DNA from: Baffinella frigidus
Taxonomy: Eukaryota; Cryptophyceae; Cryptomonadales; Baffinellaceae
Assembly (NCBI GenBank): GCA_026770585.1
Contig: MU646692.1
Span: 230,955-243,481 of the forward strand
Direction: 5' to 3'
DNA length: 12,527 bases
The position numbers and the translations under genes were made by a program. The notes under the pieces are model-generated. The model saw only the letters and a list, made by a program, of their open reading frames with translations, did not search any database and was not told the DNA's origin. This document shows, piece after piece, positions 7,191-12,527 of this stretch (positions are counted from its first letter, which is position 1; every line of letters begins with the position of its first letter).

Positions 7191-7227
7191 GAGGGGTACC
7201 TCACTCATGTGAAGCCGCCGCCGTTTT
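7191..7227. mobile_element. Solitary terminal-repeat relic of the TA-flanked element
   Basis: GAGGGGTACCTCACTCATG and the following GCCGCCGCCG match, with a few changes, the terminal inverted repeat of the intact element at 8600-8724. It is preceded by TA, as that element is. No partner end was found nearby, so this looks like a decayed or truncated copy. A plus-strand open frame over 7023-7469 reads through it and is not called as a gene. Confidence 0.55.
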
Positions 7228-7356
7228 TTTTAACGAGGTGTGTCTGGCTGTGTCTCCCCAGAATCGTCCAGATTTTCGCCGACCCCCTAAAATACGGCAA
7301 AAATAGGCGGATGCATTTAAATGGGCAGGCCCCCAGCAGTGCTGCCTTTCGCTCCA

Positions 7357-7404
7357 CTCAAGCAGAAGCGCTGGACGTGGCTCAAGCAGGAGCGCTGGAC
7401 AACG
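7357..7404. repeat. 24-bp tandem duplication
   Basis: CTCAAGCAGAAGCGCTGGAC plus GTGG at 7357-7380 is followed by a near-identical copy at 7381-7404 (changes AGAAG to AGGAG and GTGG to AACG). Confidence 0.8.
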
Positions 7405-7410
7405 TCTTTT

Positions 7411-7500
7411 GGGTCCTTCAGGTTCTTCAAGCTCCCAACATAGGCGGACACTGGAATTTGTTTTCTTAAAAAGCCATTCTTCCTCTCAGATCACATTCAA
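7411..7500 (-). repeat. Inverted copy of the dispersed repeat family
   Basis: Read on the minus strand this is GTGATCTGAGAGGAAGAATG, a T-rich stretch, then TTCCAGTGTCCGCCTATGTT and GGGAG, then a GAACCTGAAGGACC tail. That is the same order as at 4598-4660 and 5891-5990. It is more diverged than copies A and B, and is the only clearly inverted long fragment on this side. Confidence 0.65.
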
Positions 7501-8070
7501 GTCCCTCTGAAAGGGTATCCTCATCGGCTGTTGGAGTTCAACTTGGGCTTCTGGAATGTTCTAGTGGGTGTAAGGGGATTCACTGCCCATAGGGGGCACA
7601 TGCTTTTAGAACTAGCCGTAGATTTCATAGGAATCTAGGACTGTGCGTGTCATTGATTTGGAGGAATCCTTGTACCTTGTAGATGCAACCCCTCCCAATG
7701 ATGCTTGGATGCTTGGGAAAGAGTTTCTGGCGACCAGCAGCGCCTGTCGGGCCCCACACAGCGGGATGTGATGGGATTTTCTAACCGAAATATGGGGGTT
7801 TCCCGTGAGCACAGCCCAACAGTGATACCCCGTGTTTCCAAAAAAAACGCGACTCCAGAAAACGGACAGGATCTGACCCCTACGTTTTTTTTGTTTAGGA
7901 CCTGAAAGTTGATTAAATTTTGCGTTGGTCAACCCTCTGGTACTGATTTGAGAAAACAACGACCGATCGACCTTCCGGCAAGGATGTTCCGAGGTACACC
8001 TTGAGAAACAACCATATCCCGGCAATCCACGAATGGATTTGCCCGCCTCGCGTTGTCTTGCCTCCTCGAG
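7501..8070. other. Unassigned sequence
   Basis: No gene or element is supported. A 137-codon minus frame (8025 to 7612) starts at a non-ATG codon and ends at TAG. It has some protein-like stretches but no recognised domain and weak codon bias. It could be a remnant of a mobile-element gene. The interval lies directly upstream of the duplicated NDUFA8 promoter region. Confidence 0.35.
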
Positions 8071-8335
8071 ACCCCGTCAGATTTTGAATTGACCACATGG
8101 TGCTTTGGTGCTTTATTTTACACTCACATCGAAGGACACGCCCACCTCACTCTTGAGGAGTTGCATTGACTTTTGGCATGACCCGGCTGAACCAAAGTCA
8201 ATTTCGTTGGCTAAAACTTTCGACGCTGGCCAGAGCCCCCTTCCCCTTCCTCATCGAAGCCAAGGATGGAGTACGACGATGGAACCAAGGCTCGTGCCCC
8301 CGACGGCACGGCGCTCCCCCTGGGCCCCGTGCTCT

Positions 8336-8553
8336 ACATGTACAGCTGTAGGCTGCGGTGCCGCGTGGCACCCATGGTCCCGCGTCTGCCCAGAATCCGA
8401 GTCTGGGCGCAGAATTAGTCAACTTGGACCCAAGCGAAACGTTTGTGTGAGGTAAAGCGACTCTAACGGGCGATGAGCGATACCGCCTAGAGCCACATGT
8501 AATTTTAGTGCCAGGCCCACCAATCCTTCTGAAAGGACATGTACAGCTGTAGG
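8336..8553. repeat. 201-bp segment bounded by a 17-bp direct repeat
   Basis: ACATGTACAGCTGTAGG occurs at 8336-8352 and 8537-8553. It replaces the end of exon 1 in the NDUFA8 pseudogene. The interior has a hairpin (TGCCCAGA...TCTGGGCG near 8388-8411) but no coding frame. It may be an insertion with a long target duplication, or the product of repair-associated copying. Confidence 0.6.
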
Positions 8554-8599
8554 CATGGTCTGCGGCACGGACGTGCGGCGGTGCGGCTGTGCCGTGGTA

Positions 8600-8724
8600 C
8601 AGGAGTACCTCGCTCATAAGAAACTGCGCCCCCCATAGGTCCACCATAGGGCACTAGGCACAGGCCTACATTTACAGTAGGGTCCTAGGGGGGGCGGCGG
8701 TTTCTTATGAGCGAGGTACCCCTG
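8600..8724. mobile_element. 125-bp TIR element with TA target duplication
   Basis: The ends are CAGGAGTACCTCGCTCATAA (left) and its complement CAGGGGTACCTCGCTCATAA (right, read inward). They continue into GAAAC and a G/C-rich run, giving terminal inverted repeats of about 35 bp. TA flanks both sides (8598-8599, 8725-8726). The paralogous intron 1 of the NDUFA8 gene aligns across the site without a gap, so the insertion boundary is exact. TA duplication and CAGG ends suggest a non-autonomous DNA transposon mobilised by a Tc1/mariner-like or similar TA-specific transposase, not encoded here. Confidence 0.85.
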
Positions 8725-8824
8725 TAGGCGGTGGAAGAGGCTGAGCGGTGGCTGCGTGAGCAAGCAGATCGCCACGACGTGCGCGAGCCAGAACACGCAT
8801 TTCGCGCGCCACCATGCGAGACAG

Positions 8825-9125
8825 GCCCTGCAGGAGCTGTGCGAGGCTGGGGTGGGGGCACAGACAGCAGGCAGACGCTCGGCGTGACAAGTTGACGTGA
8901 AACGTGCCCGGCGCCAAGCCTGTCGCATGCACTGAAGCACCAGCAGCTTTCCGCCCTGCTCCCTCGCGCTCCCCGCCGCTCCTCCGCTCCGAGCGCGCTT
9001 TCTGCTCCTGCGTGTCCCCCCGCCCGTCCGCCACTCCAAAAGCCCCCTACAATGTGGGACCCCCCCCTACCCCGCCGCTACACCCGCCCCCACGCGCCTT
9101 GCTGGCCTCCGCCCCGACCGCAGCC
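8825..9125. other. GC-rich 3' flank between pseudogene and gene
   Basis: This stretch separates the convergent pseudogene and NDUFA8-like gene. It is very GC-rich, which keeps several frames open on both strands (for example minus 9039 to 8614), but none shows a motif. It probably includes the 3' untranslated region of the minus-strand gene. No AATAAA-type signal is evident. Confidence 0.4.
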
Positions 9126-10621
9126 TCAAGGCGGAAAGCACGCTTCCAGCGCTTGCTGCTCCGGGCGGCACTGCACGCATCACACCAACATATCAGCCGA
9201 CCAGCCAGGCGGCGTCGCTCAGTCCCACGCCACAACAAAAGGCTTCGGCCGCACGCCTCGGGCTGTTAGATCGAGTGTATGCGGGGTGAAGCCCCGTGTT
9301 AGGGCGGCACGTGACATTGCAGGATCATCGAGAGTAGGGATGCTTTCTGATTTCTGATTTCTGAGGATGTGAGAATTGAGCTCACGGCCCGAGGCGGGCT
9401 CGTCCTACACCACGCCCTGAAAGTAAGCGACCTATCTGCGAGAGATTCGGGGATACTCCCATGCGGCTCGTGCCTCTTTGAACCCACAAGCAGAAGAAAC
9501 GTGTGTATACAGTGGGAGAAACTCCGAGGAGCTGGGACAGTTAATTCCGCCATCTCGGTTGCGCATTCGCGGCGTGCAGTCTTGCAAGCAAGAATGGAAG
9601 TGGAGGGGTTTCGGCCACCAGCAACCGGTCGCAGCTTATCCCGGGTCTTGCAACCTTTCGGGTCCTGGTACAAATCAATGACACCTCATTACGGCAAGTC
9701 CCGATCTCCCGTAGGACATTCCAAGTTTCTACCGTAGGGTCCTACGAATACATAAAAATGATTTTATTCCTTGAAAGGATCCGGGAAAAGCTGCGACGGG
9801 TTGCTGGTGGGGGCGGGGCACCTCCCAGAACTCGACGTGATTCTTATCAAGGCACCGCGCGAACGCTGTCAACAGCTTGGGGCACTGCTGGTCCGCACGC
9901 TTAACAACCTGCCGGCGTGTATTTCCCCCTCAGCACAGGCAACCAGTCCAGTTCTCGCAGCAGCCACACTTTCTTTCTGACAAGCGCCTACCAACCATCC
10001 AGTGAGGGCTGCCCTGGCCATTCAGCGCCACCCCCACTGCTCAGCACTCGCGGATTCAAATCATAGGGCGGAGATGACAGCGTTGTCGCCCTGAGCGACA
10101 GGTGCTCCAGGGAGTGGCGGGCGGCGGAACACCCAGACGAGCAACCGAGAGCAGCCTCTGGAGGGTGGTTCGGAACGGGACGCACCCCTTCGACACACTG
10201 CTTCACATCCTCCCCCTGCCGCAGACACGACTCTGCCAATTCACACCACACGCGTCATGATCTACACAGCAGAATCGTGTGCACTCCACGGAGCGACCAG
10301 CGGCAGCCAGGCCGGTGTGGGGGGAGGGACCCCGGGTCGGACACTCACTCGGGTTGCCGTCTTCTGTCTTGCACTGCATGAAATACTTGTTCTGGCTCGC
10401 GCACGTCGAGGCGATCTGCCTGCTCACCCACGCAGCCACCGCTCAGCGTCTTCCACCGCCTCCGGCGGCACAGCTGCACAGCCCCACTTCCGCGCCGCGG
10501 AGCATGCCTAACACCGCTCCTCGGGCTTGGGGAGGCACTTGTTGAGCGCGTAGAGCACGGGGCCCAGGGGGAGCGCCGTGCCGTCGGGGGCACGAGCCTT
10601 GGTTCCATCGTCGTACTCCAT
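9126..10621 (-). CDS. NDUFA8: NDUFA8-like complex I subunit, five exons
   Basis: The product is an accessory subunit of mitochondrial NADH:ubiquinone oxidoreductase (complex I). This family has four CX9C helix pairs and is imported and oxidised by the intermembrane-space disulfide relay. Inferred exons: 10621-10539 (ATG in AAGGATGG context), 10419-10349, 10232-10186, 9908-9822 and 9170-9126 (TGA). They join in phase to 333 nt, or 110 residues, close to the size of plant homologues. Cysteines fall at residues 34/44, 54/64, 76/86 and 97/107, every pair C-x9-C. Family-like motifs are C-A-S-Q-N, C-L-R-Q-G-E-D-V-K-Q-C, C-L-D-K-N and C-R-P-E-Q-Q-A-L-E-A-C. All introns start GTG (GTGCCT, GTGAGT, GTGCGT, GTGCCC) and end GCAG, with lengths 119, 116, 277 and 651. 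Intron 4 holds an inverted-repeat element. No mitochondrial presequence is seen, as usual for the family. A later exon 1 donor is possible but gives poorer spacing before the first cysteine. Confidence 0.88.
9344..9364. repeat. Three copies of TTTCTGA
   Basis: A perfect 7-bp tandem repeat inside intron 4 of the NDUFA8-like gene. Confidence 0.85.
9615..9810. mobile_element. Inverted-repeat element in NDUFA8 intron 4
   Basis: The arms 9615-9644 (CCACCAGCAACCGGTCGCAG and on) and 9781-9810 are 30-bp inverted repeats with two mismatches around about 136 bp. The right arm ends 11 bp from the inferred exon 4 donor. A nested smaller pair, CGTAGGAC/GTCCTACG, lies near 9711-9749. The intron is much longer than the others (651 against 116-277), which fits an insertion here. 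No target duplication is clear. Confidence 0.6.
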
Positions 10622-10765
10622 CCTTGGCTTCGATGAGGAGGGGGGGGGAAGGGGGTCTGGCCAGCGTCGAAAGTTTTAGCCAACGAAATTGACTTTGGTT
10701 CACCTTTAGCCGGGTCATGCCAAAAGTCAATGTGGTCAATTCAAAATCTGACGGGGTTTCGCAAC
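10622..10765 (-). promoter_or_regulatory. Upstream region of NDUFA8, shared with the pseudogene
   Basis: The 144 bp before the ATG recur before the pseudogene ATG, with the match ending at 10757-10765 (ACGGGGTTTCG). The upstream region was therefore duplicated together with the gene. It includes TGACTTTTGGCATGACCCGG and GCTAAAACTTTCGACGCTGG (minus strand), then a pyrimidine-rich leader. The gene copy has a 6-bp AAAGGT that the pseudogene lacks. No TATA box is seen. The transcription start is unknown. Confidence 0.4.
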
Positions 10766-10792
10766 CGTCGAGCTCTGGACGCTTCGCTGGGC

Positions 10793-10890
10793 CCTGAAGC
10801 GGCTCAAATCGCCTCTACGAACTTCATACGCTCCAAAAAAGTCGTACGGTGAGGTAGGAACTTCGTAGAGGCGATTTGATCCGCTTCAGG
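10793..10890. mobile_element. 33-bp inverted-repeat hairpin with flanking 11-bp direct repeat
   Basis: Arm 10793-10825 (CCTGAAGCGGCTCAAATCGC and on) pairs with 10858-10890, with mismatches only at one outer base and the centre of the inner GAACTTC. The loop is 32 nt. CTGGACGCTTC occurs at 10775-10785 and 10911-10921, outside the hairpin. It could be a target duplication of a 125-bp element (10786-10910), although the ends between it and the arms do not match each other. Confidence 0.7.
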
Positions 10891-11861
10891 TCCAAAAACA
10901 GGTTTCAGGGCTGGACGCTTCCGTCACGAACTACGAGTACGAGCCCTCGTACGTTCCCTCACGGAAAGACCAAAACGTCGATTTTGAGATCTCGGATTTG
11001 TGGGGCGGGTCCCAGATCTGGGGGGCTGACAAAAACGATTTATTTTAAAAGTTCTGTACCAGGTCCCGGACGTGATCAGGTGTCCGGGCAGATTCGTTGG
11101 GTCCGTGACCAGGACCAACGATTGTTTTTCGCACGACTCTTTTCTCGAGTAGTAAACGGAGTACGTAACCGGTCAGGTGATCCCAGTCGCGTGTAGTAAA
11201 CTCCTTTTTTTACATATTTTGGACGTGACACCCCGGGATAAAATATTTTAAAGCCCTAAACGTGCCTGGGACACACGTCTCAAAATCAAGCATTTGGTCT
11301 CGCAGTGAGGGCTGGTGGGAAGAGGCAAGACAACGCGAGGCGGGCGGCAGGGGTTGGGGGGCGGGTCAAGCTTTGAGCATGTGCCTCCCGGCTCCCATCA
11401 GCTGGTTGCCGAGGGCACGTGTTCCCAGACAGCGTTCCTTTTTTTTTTGTGTGGTTCCGATCGCCTCTGGAGCTCCGTTCTGATGCCTAGAACGGTAGCC
11501 GGTCCTGGCAGATTACCTGAGTTACCGCCGCCGTAACCCTTCAACGGCAACCGGGCAATCGCGGTTTCCCCCTGAGGGGTCGTAACCCGGGGTCAAGGGC
11601 CCTACTATGGAGGCGTCAAAGACTCGAAGAGTCTTTGACAGCCCGAGCCTTTGAAGCTTGCTGGTAGAACCATGCGCGCCAGTGTAGAAGCCAAAAAATC
11701 CCTACCGTATGCAGCCCAGGAGATAGAAGGCTGTGTCTTGCTGTTCACTCCTTTTTATTAACCTATTTACCGCCAGTAACCGTGAATCGGACGAAACCCG
11801 GCGACGGTAACCGGACCTCTCCGATTTACCTAGTTACAGGCGCTCGACGTTGTCACTGAAG
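10891..11861. other. Unassigned region with short hairpins
   Basis: No gene is called, though missing 5' exons of the downstream zinc-ribbon gene could lie here. A perfect hairpin GTCAAAGACTC-GAA-GAGTCTTTGAC occupies 11615-11639. A loosely repeated TTACCT..GTTAC motif appears near 11513, 11758 and 11825. AGTAGTAAAC is duplicated near 11148 and 11194. Open frames at 10876-11196 and 11262-11536 have no recognisable content. Short ATG frames near 11607 and 11671 end within 16 and 30 codons. Confidence 0.4.
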
Positions 11862-12168
11862 CGACCTTGTGGCCGCACTGCGCAGGGCTGCCGGGGAGGG
11901 TGACCTGGTGGAGCAGCACTGGGTCCCCGTCCTCGAATGCGGCGAGTGCGACCTCCATTTCAGCGTCACGCAATTCACGGAGCCGACAGCCACCCCATGC
12001 CCAAAGTGCGGGGTCGCTGACCCCCGCACCTCCACGGTGGGCCACAAATGCCCGGAGTGCCATGCGCTCAACGACTCTCCAGAAGAAGGGGATGGGCACG
12101 TGTGCGAGGTGTGCGGCTTCGGGCAAGAGCCTTCACTCGAAGACGATTTGGACTCGCACCCTGAGTAA
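11862..12168 (+). CDS. C-terminal part of a tandem zinc-ribbon protein
   Basis: About 100 codons with strong coding bias (G-rich first and G/C-rich third positions) end at TAA 12166-12168. Numbering from the GTG at 11869, four CxxC knuckles fall at residues 24/27 (C-G-E-C), 44/47 (C-P-K-C), 61/64 (C-P-E-C) and 79/82 (C-E-V-C). Spaced 16 and 14 residues apart within pairs, they form two candidate zinc ribbons. An acidic tail follows. An in-frame TGA at 11857-11859 means the segment must start after it, most likely as a last exon. Acceptors could be GCAG at 11885 or 11916, or AAG at 11861. No upstream ATG was found. Zinc binding is inferred from the cysteines, and partners and function are unknown. 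The stop codon lies in the first unit of the telomere-like array, so the native C-terminus may be lost. Confidence 0.6.
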
Positions 12169-12527
12169 ACCCGAAACCCTAAACCCTGAACCCTGAACCC
12201 TGCAACCTGAACCATGATTCCTGAACCCTGAACCCTGGTCCCTAAACCCTGCACCCTAAACCCCTGAACCCTACACCCTACACCCTAAAGCCTGAACCCT
12301 GAACCCTAAACCGTAAACCGTAAATCGTAAACCCCAAACCCTAAAACCCTAAACCCTAAACCCTCAAACCTAACCCTAAACCCCAAACCTTCAACCCTAA
12401 ACCCTAAAACCTAAACCCCAAACCCTACCCCCAAACCCCTAACACCTAAACCCTAAACCCTAAACCCTAAACCCTAAACCCTAAACCCCAAACCCCAAAC
12501 CCCAAACCCCAAACCCCAAACCCCAAA
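12166..12527. repeat. Second telomere-like array (CCCTAAA type), runs off window
   Basis: Degenerate 7-mers begin with TAAACCCGAAACCCTAAACC directly at the end of the zinc-ribbon frame and continue to the window edge. Blocks are again visible: five perfect CCCTAAA at 12451-12485, then six CCCCAAA at 12486-12527. CCCTGAA units dominate the left part. Orientation matches the first array (C-rich strand on plus). Confidence 0.95.

Larger units (their letters stand above)
8071..8824 (+). pseudogene. NDUFA8-like pseudogene, inverted partial copy
   Basis: The upstream region and exons 1-2 of the minus-strand NDUFA8-like gene recur here on plus. The match starts at ACCCCGTCAGATTTTGAATT (8071) and includes the ATG at 8266 with 24 nearly unchanged codons to V-L-Y. 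Damage is extensive. A 68-bp extra segment (8099-8166, CAT on both sides) splits the upstream region. The end of exon 1 and its donor are replaced by unrelated sequence around 8336-8553. A 125-bp element sits in intron 1. The acceptor AG before exon 2 reads AA (GAGCAA). Exon 2 keeps C-A-S-Q-N but then has a 10-bp insertion that breaks the frame. Exons 3-5 are absent. The copy points towards the intact gene, tail to tail. Confidence 0.8.

Noticed and set aside
7023-7469. 148-codon plus-strand frame
   Set aside because: It starts at TTG, reads through a relic transposon end (7191-7227), a 24-bp tandem repeat and an inverted repeat-family copy. No domain is visible.
8614-9039. 141-codon minus-strand frame
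   Set aside because: GC-rich sequence depletes stops. The frame crosses the TA-flanked element and the reverse strand of the pseudogene exon.
9299-9673. 124-codon minus frame as the last NDUFA8 exon
   Set aside because: It offers a cysteine in phase after exon 4, but spacing is wrong. The 9170-9126 segment gives the exact C-x9-C pair, a natural stop and a GCAG acceptor.
10203-10439. 78-codon minus frame as a complete small cysteine-rich protein
   Set aside because: It contains exon 2 and then reads through a perfect GTGAGT donor into intron 2. The spliced model explains it better.
1-12527. CRISPR array, rRNA, tRNA, bacterial operon
   Set aside because: Repeats are minisatellite or telomere-like without unique spacers. 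No tRNA cloverleaf with proper A and B boxes or rRNA segment was recognised, and gene structure is eukaryotic.

Overview
This window looks like repeat-rich, probably subtelomeric, nuclear DNA of a eukaryote. Two arrays of degenerate CCCTAAA-type (TTTAGGG) telomere-like repeats, small GT-AG introns, many non-autonomous hairpin elements and the absence of bacterial gene packing all point that way. TTTAGGG-type repeats occur in land plants, green algae, dinoflagellates, chromerids and coccidian apicomplexans. A mitochondrial complex I gene argues against the apicomplexans. The lineage cannot be fixed further from the sequence.

The clearest gene is a five-exon NDUFA8-like gene on the minus strand (10621 to 9126). 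Its spliced 110-residue product carries exactly four CX9C pairs, the hallmark of this complex I accessory subunit. A second copy of its upstream region and first two exons lies inverted on the plus strand (8071-8824). That copy is a pseudogene, broken by at least three insertions (one a 125-bp element with a TA duplication), a lost splice acceptor and a frame-breaking insertion. Two further probable coding segments are a serine-proline-rich disordered protein on the minus strand (3406 to 2960) and the end of a tandem zinc-ribbon protein on the plus strand (about 11862-12168). Two more candidates (near 467-640 and 1930-2152) are weak.

Layout: 1-33 poly-G; 34-1000 mostly unassigned; 1010-1424 a 27-bp minisatellite with higher-order structure; 1483-1928 telomere-like array; 1930-2410 ambiguous coding sequence; 2539-2674 hairpin element; 2960-3530 SP-rich protein; 3600-7500 a dispersed, partly tandem repeat family with nested insertions; 7500-8070 nothing assigned; 8071-10765 inverted NDUFA8 pseudogene/gene pair; 10766-11860 hairpins and unassigned sequence; 11862-12168 zinc-ribbon gene end; 12166-12527 second telomere-like array running off the window.

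The most striking structure is a perfect 106-bp inverted repeat (6330-6553) with a 12-nt loop, flanked by GCA on both sides. It is inserted in one copy of a repeat whose paralogue (4986-5032) preserves the uninterrupted site. The same logic identifies a 340-bp insertion with TTGAC duplications (6585-6924) and the 125-bp element (8600-8724). No transposase or reverse transcriptase was seen, so these elements appear to depend on proteins encoded elsewhere.
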